Source of the DNA: Spongospora subterranea f. sp. subterranea
Lineage: Eukaryota; Endomyxa: Phytomyxea; Phytomyxea; Plasmodiophorida
Direction of reading: 5' to 3'
Length of the DNA: 64,000 nt
Assembly (NCBI GenBank): GCA_049724395.1
Contig: JAUGWO010000200.1
Coordinates: 1-64,000, forward strand
The translations under genes and the position numbers were made by a program. The notes beneath the pieces are model-generated. The model had not been told where the DNA came from. It was given only the letters and a program-made list of their open reading frames with translations, and ran no database searches. Below are positions 44,783 through 56,637 of the stretch, in pieces. Position 1 is the first letter of the stretch, and the number at the start of each line of letters is the position of its first letter.

Positions 44783-46371
44783 ATGGGTCGTAAACGTCAG
44801 GCGAATGCCGAGCTAGTTCAGGACGCCGAGGACAGCGATAACGTCGAGGAAGAGACCCCCGATTCGACCTGGAAATCGGCGACACAAGATGAAATGGCAC
44901 AGCGAGAGTAGGGCTTCCAATTCCTGACAAATTAAACGCTAGTAACGACCGACATTACGTTCGATTTTTGTATTGTTGTGTCTGTTTTAACTAAATTTCG
45001 TCCTGATTTTATTTAAAGGTTGTTCAAGTTTAGTGATATGTTGTGAATTCCTTCACGTTCTGAATGGATTTTGTTTGTAGTTTTTTTCACTTTACTGTCC
45101 TCTGGGATTAGCTGTGGTTTGGAAATGGTTCATTGAATTCGGTGCCGACTAGAAGATGTCCCAATATTGTTTCTAACTAAATATGTTTTATAGGATAGTA
45201 AGGGTCAGTCGAAGAAAAGCCATTGCCCCCGCTTCCAGCCGATTATCCCGTTTTCAATTTTGCCGAAGTTGCGGCAGCCCCCTCTCCGCCGTCTCCGCCA
45301 TCGTCCCTCAGGACATCGCCCAAGCTATCGCCCAGGGCCGGGCCTTCATCTCCCTCGAAATCTCCCGCCAAGTCTCCTTCCGCTCCTTCATGTGACAACC
45401 CTTTGCTGAAATTCATGCCGGCTGCTGGCGCGTGGAACTGCCAGTGTTGTCTTCTTTCCAACACTCCCGATCGAGCCAAATGTATAGCCTGCGATTCCCC
45501 AGCCCCTGGTTCAAAATCTCCCGCGAAGTCGCAGGCGCCTAGCGTATCGGAAACGGCATATAAATTTGGAGCAAGTCAAGTTGATGCTCCTGATACCACT
45601 GCATCGACGTTCAAATTCGGGTCAAGCCAAGGCGAGACCCCTGCTGCCACTGCATCGGCATTCAAGTTCGGAGCAGCCCAAGGCGATGCTCCTGCATCCA
45701 CATTCAATTTTGGGACAATTCCTTCAAACCTATCCGCTACAGCTGCTGCGTTTAATCCTTCCGAGACCAAATTTGCCTTCGGAGGTGCTCCCTCCACAGA
45801 GGGTCATACGTTGACCAAAACGTTTTCGTCGCTTTCTGAAAGCGGAGGTTCTTCGTTCTCCTTTCTTGCAACGGCGGGAGCTACATCCACTGTGGGTTCT
45901 GGGTTTCAGTTTGGCAACAAGGCATCGTCGTTCGTGGAACCAGCTGCTGTGGTGGAGCCATTAAAAGACCCGCTACCGTCTGGAGAAGAGAGCGACGTCA
46001 TTGAGCTGAAGGTGCCGATCGTAGCGTACCAGCTGAAGGAGGTCGAGAAAGACGTGGACGGAAAGGTCGAAAAGAAGCAGAGCTGGCTAGAGTGTGGGTC
46101 CGGGGATATCCACGCCAACACATACAAAGCTGGCGATAATGGCCAGACCGTGCTGGCCCGGCTAGTTTTGCGCATGGCCAAGACGCATCGGCTGTCGCTG
46201 AACTTGCCAGTGTTCAAGGGCATGATGATCGAGACCCCCAACGAGAAGATGGTCCGTCTGAGCACGGTTTCGGCCGACGACCCGACACGGTTCGACACGT
46301 ACCTGTTGAAGGCGAAATCGAAGGATGAGATGGACCCATTAGTAAAATGGCTTCAAGGCCATGCGGCCTAA
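44783..46371 (+). CDS. Nup50/Nup2-like nucleoporin with RanBP2-type zinc finger and Ran-binding domain
   Basis: It is probably a mobile nuclear-basket nucleoporin that helps release importin cargo and bind Ran-GTP. Exon 1 (44783-44907) encodes MGRKRQANAELVQDAEDSD followed by a TWKSAT segment, like the importin-alpha-binding N terminus of Nup50. A 286-nt intron leads to exon 2 (45194-46371). For a continuous frame one extra C must be assumed in the C-run at about 45224-45230. The second exon has a Pro/Ser-rich part, a RanBP2-type zinc finger (WNCQCCLLSNTPDRAKCIAC), six or so FG motifs (FKFG, FNFG, FQFG) and a C-terminal Ran-binding domain (VLARLVLRMAKTHRLSLN; VSADDPTRFDTYLLKAK). Animal Nup50 lacks this zinc finger, which is found in Nup153 and RanBP2. 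It is convergent with the lipase gene, 45 bp apart. Confidence 0.85.
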
Positions 46372-46416
46372 ATATTAAAACAATCGATATAGCTTGGAAA
46401 GAATATTGATCAGGAA

Positions 46417-48748
46417 TTATAGATTTAACTGTTTCAGTAGATCGGCTTCGGCTTGCAATAAAATTTGTTCGAAGCCCAGATGATTGGAAATCATGGCAAT
46501 TTTCGGGTAGGTGGCTTTTTCGCCGCGCGCGAGGTATTGCACCATTCGGGGTTCATCGGGATCGGTGATGACCTTGGTGAAATCTCGAACGGCACTCCAC
46601 CCTCGTGACGGGTATATGGTCACATTTCCCCAATGTTTTTGCAGAAATAAACTCGACCAATCCTGCAGACAACGATCAGATTGAAAACCCCATAGTGATA
46701 TGGGCAATCGTTAATTTCCAACCTGACTAAACAACAACGGCATCAAATCCAGTTCATTGACCATTCGAAGCCATTTCCGCATCTCGAGTTTCAGCAGCGC
46801 TTCCAAAGCACTACTCAGAAACCCACCTCGCAACCCGCTGAACCGGCGACGGGTTGGACATCCCCCCGAACCACGACACTCATAAACAAACGGAACAATA
46901 TGTGGGTTGACCTGAACAAGATCTCAATTCCTGATTTGAAACCGCAATACAGCCGGAATATATCACCTGGCTGACGATGAAGTAGTTGACGTTAAATTGT
47001 TCCGCCAGCTGTTTAGACGGAATATCGTTCTTGATACAGCCGTCCGACCAACACTTCCCGAAGTCAACGAACGCCTGACGATGGTTAATTACTGGGAACG
47101 AGTGGCGAAATGACGATGGGCTTACTTTCAGCCTGCCTTTGCTGTTCTTCGATAGCAATTGGATTGGAGGCAGAAGTGGCGGTACGGCTGAGCTTGCCAG
47201 AACCGAGCACCAGATAACAACATTAGGTGCCGTCAAATAATTTCTAAAACATCACAGACTGTTCAGAGAGCGATCCTATAATATTTATAAGCAGAAACGA
47301 ACAGAACAATGGGTGCACCCCATTTGTTGTCGCTAGTACATGTGATATTCAAAACTCGCCCTAGACAGTGAACCTGGTAAATCCCAGGGAGAATGGTGTT
47401 TCCGAAATTTCAGACCTGTTTTCTGGAAGGCTTCGAGGAAGGTCATTTCGTTGAACATGATCATTCGCAGCGAATCTCTCCACTTGTTCTCATCGAACAC
47501 GCGCCCGGTGGATACATAACGCCTGATCAACGAAGTCAGTAAATAAGCAAGGGGGATTAACATTCGCGAAACCGTCTAACAAACCTGAACAATGTCGACC
47601 AACCCTCATTGCAGCACCGCATCTTCGAATAAAAACCGCTATGCAGCATCTCGTCGAGCTCTTCATCGGTCCGAGTACCGACTAATGCGGCAATCAATGC
47701 TCCCCCAGAACTATGCATAGATGAGAACCAGCCGGGGCACAAGGAGCAGGTCAAGGGTCATGGTCATCTGGAAATACGTTTTACCTTCCACATATGATAT
47801 TGGGCAATTGCTTGACTCCATGAAGAGCGCGAACAACTCCAAAATGGTAATAAGCCATGGTGCCACCCGAACTCAAACATAACGCCGTCCGGCCATAGGC
47901 GGCGCGTGATTTGCGGACGAAGTTAAGCTTCGTGGCAGGAGAAACCAGCTCCGAAGCGCACGATAAATACTACGCAACCAAACTGAATATTTACGAACAG
48001 TCAAAGCTGGTACTGATAATACCAGTTTTGTGGCCGATAATGTCGTGTCCACATACTCCTGGAGAACAAGTTTCGTCCCTGAACAGGAAATTAAAATTGG
48101 AAATATCAAGTCTCAAGCAAGGGTGGCCAACCAGTGAAGGTTTCTGCGTAGAGACGTTCGTTATCAACGCCCAGACCGGCCGCGTTGGCATTGTACGCTC
48201 TAGAGAGAAAAGTTTCCAGCTCTGTTAGAGCCGCAGTAGTCGGTTCGTTGTTGATGGCATTGCAGCACTTCACCAAATGGTAGGTCATATTCTTGACTGT
48301 TTTCCAGGCATAAAACGGGGACCGATCAAGGGCGCGATAGAAATCATAATCCATTGATGAGTCCAATTCCTTCGCCTTTTGCAGCCATTCCTTTATAAAA
48401 CATTGAGAAAAACGTGAAACACTATTCAAGAGTAGTTTGCGAGACCTGATAACTCTGCGATTCGCCCAGTTCTTTTAATTCCCTGGCGTAAGGATCCCAG
48501 AGCAGTGCAGCCAGCGACTCCCAAACGGAAATAAGGCCTCGCAATGTGAAATACAGGACTAATTCAACGGCGATGATCGCGAAGATACCCAGGAGAAGTG
48601 GCCATCTGAACAATCTCTGCATTCCGATTACACCGCGCTCAAACCGTCCATGAAACGATTTCTCGGAAGTCCATGTCACGTCGTACCGGTCGCTATCCAC
48701 CGACAGAGTATCATCGAACGCGTCGTTAAACCTGTCCGGATCCGGCAT
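46417..48748 (-). CDS. Patatin-type triacylglycerol lipase (Tgl3/4/5 - SDP1 family), 11 exons
   Basis: It should release fatty acids from stored triacylglycerol on lipid droplets. Model: complement(join(46417..46662,46723..46911,46967..47074,47126..47243,47303..47360,47416..47522,47585..47710,47785..47969,48023..48078,48132..48390,48446..48748)), 1755 nt, 584 aa, exact frame. An N-terminal hydrophobic hairpin (WPLLLGIFAIIAVELVLYFT) precedes the family's DUF3336 region (EWLQKAKELDSS; YHLVKCCNAI). The patatin core shows the oxyanion loop (ALCLSSGGTMAYYHFGVVRA), the nucleophile serine split across an intron (CGSSGGALIAALVGTRTDEE), TGRVLNITCTS, NYLTAPNVVIW and the WSDG Asp of the catalytic dyad. 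The insertion LAEQFNVNYFIVSQVNPH is typical. Introns are 51-74 nt. Confidence 0.95.
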
Positions 48749-49376
48749 AAGTTCTCTTTATCGACGCCGTCGCATTCCCAAACTTGCCCGAAAACGTCCC
48801 AGCGTTGTGTTACTGCGTCGGTCAAATGGGCGCAGCCATGTCTGGCCTGTGTTCCATGAGGAGGTTGTTACCCATGAAATCCGTGGCCCGGAGAACCTAC
48901 TGTTGTTACATGGGACCCTCAAGAGTCAATCGTCATTTCTACCCAGTGCTCTGAATGTCAAAGTGAAGAAATTCAACACTGAATGGGAACGGCCAAGCCC
49001 AGTTCGGGTGTCATGGATTCCGGCTAATGTCTACCCTTCAATTGAAAATCCTCAAATCAGTGGGAAACAATATGAGCACGATACTGAGATGTTGCTAGAT
49101 ACAGGGCGGGAGGGGGGCAATTCTATGTAGCCAACACGTGCCGATCGAGGGCATGACGACAGATGGCTGATGGAACAGGTTTTTTGTACACGCGCTCTGC
49201 TCAGCTGGGCGAAGAGGTGTACCCCTGTTCGCTCGCAGATGCATAACGCCTCTGATGCAAATATCACCGAGTCAATGACTTTGATACTCGAGATGCCGTC
49301 TTTTTCACACATTTCAAGTTTCAATCACACGAATTATAGACTAGAGGCAGTGCAAAGAAGGAAAACAAATTTTATT
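48749..49376. other. Intergenic region between lipase promoter and ATPase 3' end
   Basis: Both neighbours are on the minus strand. The region holds the presumed lipase promoter; no motif can be named. Confidence 0.35.
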
Positions 49377-52300
49377 TCACCATGCGAATATCTTAGCGAA
49401 ACGGCCTTGATAATGGTTATCGCGAATAATTTTCTTTCTGACAATGTTGAATATGGTAATATAAGCCAAGGATAATAGCGATGGCAGCCAGATGGCAAGG
49501 TCTTCCCCATGTCTCGTGTCCAACCCGTTTTGCAGTGCGGGAGTATCTGTTCGTAAACCCAGTCAGTAGAGATTGAGCAATGATTTTGATGGTGATCATA
49601 GTACAGAGTAAAATTATAACAATCCCCAATTCGAGAATCACTCCAGCGTTCATCAGGCGATTACCGAATAAACCATGCTCGCGAATCTGATATTCAAGCT
49701 GGATGAGTGTCTGTTCGTTCTGGTATCGGCATCATTGCCTTACAGAGTTGATTCGAGTCTTAACTGTCCAGATATGCCAAACTTGGGATAGAACAATTGT
49801 CGATAGGAATGCCGATTGCGCCGAGTACAAAATAAATAGCTGCTCGCCGGAATCAAATATGTGCCCATTAACGGTCAATGGGGGGAATCGTTTGTGAAGT
49901 AGATACCCTTTACCAATGCCCATGTAGGAACCTAAGGGATGAACGGTTATTGACTATCGAATATACACAAGTTTAGCGCTTGATAAACTGTTTGCACTTA
50001 CCCCAAATGAAATGAACACCATCAAATAAGCGAATACCGAGATAATGGCAATCGGAATTCCCACCCAGATATAGCTATATAGGAACAACTGTATATTGAC
50101 AAGCCGCTCTCGCTTGTGATCACGAGGAGGACGCCTCATAATCTCATCTTCGGGTTTCTCATAAGCGAAGGACAGTGAAGGACAAACCTGAGTAGACGAA
50201 ATAGTATAGGCAAAGACTTACTGTACTAAGAGTGGAGATTTTTCAATAATTACCTCGGTTCCAAGATCAATACACAGTATCATCAGAGGATTCATCCCTG
50301 GCGGAAGTCCAAATACCAACGTGATAGCGATAGCGGCGATCTCAGGAACAAGATGCGCTAAAATATATGCAATCATCTTGCGAAGGTTGTCATACACCAG
50401 GCGGCCTAGTCAATAACACTGATCAGGGGCAAACAGGAACAGCATCGTCAGAGTTTGAACCTTCTTCAATGCCATTCACAATTGAGCAGAAATCATCATC
50501 AACCAGGACGACGTCTGCAGCGTCTCTAGCGACATCATGACCTCGAAGACCCCTTGAACCATCATTAGTGTCAACGTAACAAGCATGTTCAAATTCTTAC
50601 ATAGCAATACCAACGTCTGCCTTTCTGATCGCTGGAGAATCGTTCACTCCATCTAAGTCGTATTCAGTATGGCCGGCATTGTTAGCGTGAAAAAAACTGA
50701 CCCCCAGTCATGGCGACAGATTCACCACGACGTTGCAACTCCTCAACAATCTTTAGCTTGTTGGCAGCGGATGTTCTGGCAAACACAATTTCCTGCTTCG
50801 ATAGGACATCATCCCAGTCTTGGCGCTGAAACTGCTCCAGATCCTCACCAAGCACCACTGTAGCTCCAGCTGCCTCTGGCGCTGCATCACTTTCACTTTC
50901 ATAGTCCATGATCGAATCAATATCATCCTGAGTTTGATAATTCCTAATGATATTAACTTGACGTGCAATGGCCTCAGCAGTCGTAGGATGGTCTCCAGTG
51001 ATCATCATCACCCTGATACCCGCTGAATGGCATTTGGTCACTGCATCAGGCACTCCAGCCTGTATTTCAGTCAAGAGAGCGGTTAATAATCGACAGGGCC
51101 GTATAGGGAAAAACCAGCCAACCTTTGGAGGGTCGTGTATAGATACCAGTGATACCATCGTCATTGATGATAACGGGATGTTCGAATTGCTCGAACCGTC
51201 TTCGTCCTCATCATAAAAGTACTCCTCCTGGTCCCGTTCACGATACTCTTTGATCAAAAGGGCGATTGCCATGACCCTGTCAACACACTAACGTTGGCCA
51301 GTTACTCAGGAATCAAATTTACAATCGTTTACCCGTTCGCCGCGGCTTGCAAACAATTTGCAGGTATCATTGAGCTTCCGGCGACGTGCTTGAGTTAACG
51401 GTTCTTCTCTTCCTTTGTGAGTAATTTTTGAGCACATCTCGCTTCTGCACAAGTGGATGGATCATAACCTCAAGGCAGTACATCTTCAATGGCACTAACA
51501 CTTTTTCAAAGGCGCCTTTACACATAACGAGGTGCACTTTCGACTCCGTGCTTAAATCGGCACGAGACGACCTCCATACCATCGCCATCCATTTCCTTTC
51601 CGATGAGAACGGAACCGTGAATAGGAGACGGAACTGAGCCACTACTGAGTGATCAAGCACAGGCAATTCTCAATGAAATTAATGACCTCGCCTCGTAACT
51701 CGGGCACATCCACATATTGCTCAGCAAATGCGAATAAAGCAACATCAGACGCATTTCCTCGAATGCGGTCTCGACCACGAGGGGCTCGGGTTGTTTTCAA
51801 CGACCTCTGTTGAAGAAGGAGGACGCAATAAGAATTTCGAGAGAGACGATGAGAAGTTGGTCTCACCCCAGTTAGCGGAGTCACGGCAACGGTCCCCGGA
51901 AAACTTCCGGAAACACCCGGAATGATTGGCATCGAAGAGCGCCTTTGCAGTTCAAGACCACCAACTTCAGTCTGGAAAGGCCTCAATGCGGTAATTGTAC
52001 TCGATGTTGAATCCTATATAGATATTCGTCTCATCAAAATTCACCATTTTCAAGTTCTTACAAGAGATGAGGTTCCCGGGACATGCTCGATTCTTCGGTC
52101 ATAATCAAATGTACTTTGGCGTCGAATTGGTTGAGACAATGACGAAGCCGTACTTGTATCGTGCTATAAAGTTGATTGGGTGAGAAAACCACCACCCGAT
52201 TGTTTACTGGAGACGCAATTACCTCTTGCTCAACTTGATCCGTCTCGTTGGCTTCATTACATAAGGCAGCTACGATGATGGTGACATGCAAGGCGTCACG

Positions 52301-53861
52301 ATGCGTTAGAAGCCTTCGGACATCGTGGTGCAGAATTGCTGCTCGCACCTCCTATATTAAAACTTGAGTGGAACAATCAAGGTCGAAGTGCGTCTCATAC
52401 TCTAATATGGCGAGGATGGTAAAGGTAATCGGGGGAATTCAACGACCCATTATAATAAAGGGAGGCGACCTATAAACAAGCAATAAATAACGTGATGATA
52501 ACTATTTGATAATCTTACAGCCATGTGGTTTTGGGTTAGGGTTCCCGTCTTGTCAGTGGCGATCACAGTAATTGTGCCCAGAGTATCCAATATCTCCAGA
52601 CGTTTGATCAGAACATTCTTGTTTGATAGGCGAATCGCCGCTACAGCCAATGCTCCAGATAATCCTGCAGGTAAGCCCTGATCATTCAAATTTAAGATTC
52701 GGAAAGACAAAAACTACAATAGACCCGTACTTGAGGGACGTTGGCGACAAGAACAATGATGAACCCGGAGACGAACCGTTGAGGAAAATAAGATGTGCCA
52801 AACCGAGCAAGAGATATGGAGAACATGACAGCAGCCATTCCAATAGCTGTAAGAGATATTCGGGTGACGAAGTGGTTGAGATTGCGGCGAAGTGGAGACG
52901 CCGCGACCGGCGCTGTGGAGGTCAGTTTCGCAATTTGCCCAATTGAGCAACGATCTCCAGTACGAATAACGGCCCCAACACCTGTTCCTTTCATCACCAT
53001 ATTACTGCTCAAGGCAAAACAGGTGATCTAGATAATGAGTTAGTTTGAGGGTCCCATGGAACTTGATCGCGAAAACCTGTGGATCAGTAAGATCAGTTGT
53101 AGCTCTCACTCGAACCGGCAATGCTTCGCCAGTGATGGAGCTCATGTCCAAACGGAGGTCCTCGGATTTTAAGATAATCGCATCTGCCGGCACTCTATCG
53201 CCTGTCACCCATGAAGATGATCAAACACAACTACTCCCTATAACCAATAGCAAACACCCGTCTCTGACCTGCCTTCAGTTTGATGATATCGCCAGGAACC
53301 AGAAGGGACGAGTCCATTTCAGAGTCAGTCCCCGACCTTCGCACCACAGCTTTTCTGGGCATCATTTCAGTGAACTTATTCATAGCAGTTGCGGCCTAAA
53401 GATCGATCAGAGTCGATTTCGGAAACACTAAACATTCATTTTACCCGTCCTTCCTGAAAAAGGGATATTGAGGCCGTTCCCAGAATCAAAACCACTAAGG
53501 CCAAGCCAAGCCAAAAATCGGCTTTGTGCTCGCCGGCGAACCAGTAGCTGCCGAACGACAGCAATGCCGCGATCGCCAGCAAAATCAGAAACGGGTCTAG
53601 AAGCTGTTTCAGAAATCGCATGACGACGCTGGGGGGCCTCTTTTCAGTTAGACGGTTTGGCCCAACTTGCTTGATTAGCTCTTCTGCCTCAGACATCTGC
53701 AAGCCAGGGCTGTGGCTCGGATTGTTGATGCTCACCCGGGTTTTCAAAACCTGAGCGATATCTTGCAGGGACTTGTCCCTGAACACGTCGTCAGAATCGA
53801 CACCTACGACGACATGAACGCCACTCGTCGAGGAGCTGGCCATAATAACTGCCGATCTCAA
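49377..53861 (-). CDS. P2C-type (Na+/K+-ATPase alpha-like) P-type ATPase, about 20 exons
   Basis: It is an ATP-driven cation pump of the plasma membrane. Exon 1 (53861-53445) holds the N terminus and TM1-2 (DPFLILLAIAALLSFGSYWF). Later exons give GDRVPADAI, SSITGEALPVR, the TM4 motif VANVPQ|GLPAGLSGALAVAA and the phosphorylation site IATDKTGTLTQNHMAV. An N domain with a Ser-rich insertion and GNASDVALFAFAEQY, then VMCKGAFEKVL, follows. Further on come MITGDHPTTAEAIARQ, IVFARTS, MTGDGVNDSPAIRKADVGIA and PEIAAIAITLVFGLPPG, ending at KIFAW. The P2C assignment rests on VANVPxGLxAxL and the DPP-to-GVPDAV region. Introns are 45-70 nt. Three single-base discrepancies fall in G or C runs (about 51257, 49893 and 49520). 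No upstream exon is seen; exon 1 abuts a duplicated minisatellite region. Confidence 0.9.
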
Positions 53862-53959
53862 AGATGACGAAATGAACGATCTGAAGAGCAGTAGGATGGT
53901 GAAAAGAACGATCGATGAGCGGTAGGATTGCGAACGAAAGATTCGAGGCGGTCGGACAG

Positions 53960-54530
53960 CAAAATGAACTACTCGAAGGTGATCGAACGTCGGAATGAAT
54001 TATTCGGAGGTGGCCGGACAGCGGAATGGACTTTTCTCGGACGGCAAAATGAACTATTCGGAGGTGGTCAAACAGCGTAATGAACTATTCAGAGGTGGTC
54101 AACAGAGTAATGAACTATTCGGAGGTGGTCGACCGCCAAAAGAACTATTCGGAGGTGGTCGACCGCCAAAGAACTATTCGGAGGTGGTCAAACAGCGCAA
54201 TGAAAGAGGTGTTCGACCGCGAAATGAACTATTCGGAGGTGGTCAAACAGCGTAATGAATTATTCGGAGGTGGTCAAACAGCGTAATGAACTATTCGGAG
54301 GTGGTCAAACAGCGTAATGAACTATTCGGAGGTGGTCAAACAGCGTAATGAACTATTCGGAGGTGGTCAAACAGCGTAATGAACTATTCGGAGGTGGTCA
54401 AACAGCGTAATGAACTATTCGGAGGTGGTCAAACAGCGTATTGAACTATTCGGAGGTGGTCAACAGCGTAATGAACTATTCGGAGGTGGTCGACCGCGAA
54501 AAATGGACTATTCGGAGGTGGTTCGGAGAT
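53960..54530. repeat. 31-bp minisatellite, about 16 units (unit A)
   Basis: The consensus is GCGTAATGAACTATTCGGAG plus GTGGTCAAACA. Perfect 31-bp spacing is seen at 54250, 54281 and 54312. The ends are degenerate, with GACCGCC or GGACAGC replacing AACAGCG. The array starts about 100 bp upstream of the ATPase ATG. Confidence 0.95.
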
Positions 54531-54784
54531 GTTCAGGTCCTCCCTCATTAACCATCGATAAAAGTCTCAAAAATACACATAGAAAACATATTTACCAGAA
54601 CCTGCACTAACGGTGTGAATAATAGTTAAAGGATCCCCAACGGTTTCCAATAAAGGTTATCATTGGAGGAACGGCGGGTCGTGCCCGTTTCATATTCATT
54701 ATAGATATTCCATGATGTAAATCCCTCTCGCGAATGAATGCTTGTACTTGAATAACATTCAACCATACAGTATATTGATCCCCG

Positions 54785-55078
54785 GAAGATGGCGAAGACG
54801 AACAGAGAAGGTAAGGCCATACCAAGCCAATTTTCGGATCTTGTCCATCAGGAAACCGACGAATGAAGCCATGACCGCGAGCAAAATGTATCGTAGCTGT
54901 TTTCAGAAATCGTTTGACAAAACTCTGTGGCCTTGATTAACTGGTTCAGCCATGCTTGGTTGATTAGTTCTTGTGCTTCAGAAACCTATAAACTTAAGCT
55001 GTGGCTGGGATTGATGACGCTAATCCGAGTCTTTAGAGCCTGTCTTATATCCTGCAAGGATTTTCCCCTGTCACGTCA
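54785..55078 (-). pseudogene. Decayed copy of ATPase exon 1 (minus, unit A)
   Basis: Minus-strand reading gives GKSLQDIRQALKTRISVINP, then SEAQELINQ, then ASFVGFLMDKIRKLAWYGL. Live exon 1 reads DKSLQDIAQVLKTRVSINNP, SEAEELIKQ and the TM1-2 region. Several frames are broken. Confidence 0.8.
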
Positions 55079-55082
55079 TTAA

Positions 55083-55240
55083 TCGAAAGGGACCGATGCT
55101 GAAGACGTGTTCAGGGACAAATCCCTGCACGAGATTGGGCAGGTATTGAAGACCCCGATATTGTCAGCAATCTGAGCCACAGATGGTTTGCAAATGTCTG
55201 AGGCAGAAGAACTAATCAAACACGTAGGACAGACCCCGTT
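55083..55240 (+). pseudogene. Decayed inverted copy of ATPase exon 1 N-terminal part (plus, unit A)
   Basis: The plus strand reads TDAEDVFRDKSLHEIGQVLKT and then GLQMSEAEELIKHVGQ, compared with SDDVFRDKSLQDIAQVLKT and GLQMSEAEELIKQVGP in the live gene. It lies head-to-head with the minus copy, about 5 bp away, and has stop codons. Confidence 0.85.
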
Positions 55241-55647
55241 CTGATGTATCGCGGCCGCGATGCTTGTTCGTAGCTTTGATTTCTCGAATGGAAAATGATT
55301 TTGGCTTTGCGCCTCCGTGGATTGTTAGTCTATAGGCGGATAAAGTGTTTCATCTTGAGTCGTGACCTTATCTGTTAATGTTCTACAAAAAGATTTGATG
55401 TTCAGGTTATCAGACTAATAGACAGAATGACGAATCTCTTAGCAATGATCTGGTTAAATAATCATGACAGGAATATTCACGTATCGTTGCTTGAGCCGTT
55501 CTGATCAAGTCCCGTTGAGTCAAACTCATGTTACATCGTTAACGAAACGAATACCAGTTACCATCACAGTAACATCAATAAATTCCCATGCTGTAAGTGT
55601 AACGTCTGTGGATAGGTGTTGTATCGATAACCATTCTACAGTGCCTG

Positions 55648-56637
55648 GTAGTGACAGTTTATCTGTCCCCAATCTGAAGTGCAGCGGGACGTAATGACAG
55701 TTTATCTGTCCCCAATCTGAAATGCAACGGAATGACAGTAATGACAGTTTATCTGTCCCCAATCTGAAGTGCAGCGGGACGTAATGACAGTTTATCTGTC
55801 CCCAATCTGGATTACAGCGGGACGTAATGACAGTTTATCTGTCCCCAATCTGGAGTACAGCGGGACGGAATGACAGTTTATCTGTCCCCAATCTGGAGTA
55901 CAGCGGGACGTAATGACAGTTTATCTGTCCCCAATCTGGAGTACAGCGGGACGTAATGACAGTTTATCTGTTCCCAATCTGGAGTTCAGCGGGACGGAAT
56001 GACAGTTTATCTGTCCCCAATCTGGAGTACAGCGGGACGTAATGACAGTTTATCTGTCCCCAATCTGGAGTACAGCGGGACGGAATGACAGTTTATCTGT
56101 CCCCAATCTGGAGTACAGCGGGACAGTTTATCTGTCCCCAATCTGGAGTACAGCGGGACGTAATGACAGTTTATCTGTCCCCAATCTGGAGTACAGCGGG
56201 ACGTAATGACAGTTTATCTGTCCCCAATCTGGAGTACAGCGGGACGTAATGACAGTTTATCTGTCCCCCAATCTGGAGTACAGCGGGACGGAATGACAGT
56301 TTATCTGTCCCCAATCTGGAGTACAGCGGGACGGAATGACATTTTATCTGTCCCCAATCTGGAGTACAGCGGGACGTAATGACAGTTTATCTGTCCCCAA
56401 TCTGGAGTACAGCGGGACGGAATGACAGTTTATCTGTCCCCAATCTGGAGTACAGCGGGACGTAATGACAGTTTATCTGTCCCCAATCTGGAGTACAGCG
56501 GGACGTAATGACAGTTTATCTGTCCCCAATCTGGAGTACAGCGGGACGTAATGACAGTTTATCTGTCCCCAATCTGGAGTACAGCGGGACGTAATGACAG
56601 TTTATCTGTCCCCAATCTGGAGTACAGCGGGACGGAA
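55648..56637. repeat. 43-bp minisatellite, about 23 units (unit A)
   Basis: Each unit is GTAATGACAGTTTATCTGTC followed by CCCAATCTGGAGTACAGCGGGAC. The first few units carry GAAGTGCAGC, and one unit near 56110 is shortened. Both strands read open frames through it, which have no meaning. Confidence 0.97.

Noticed and set aside
49377-53861. Calling the ATPase a pseudogene because of frame slips, or a Ca2+ pump of the SERCA/PMR1 type
   Set aside because: All catalytic motifs are intact, slips sit in homopolymers, and the TM4 and P-domain motifs fit the Na+/K+-type P2C group better.
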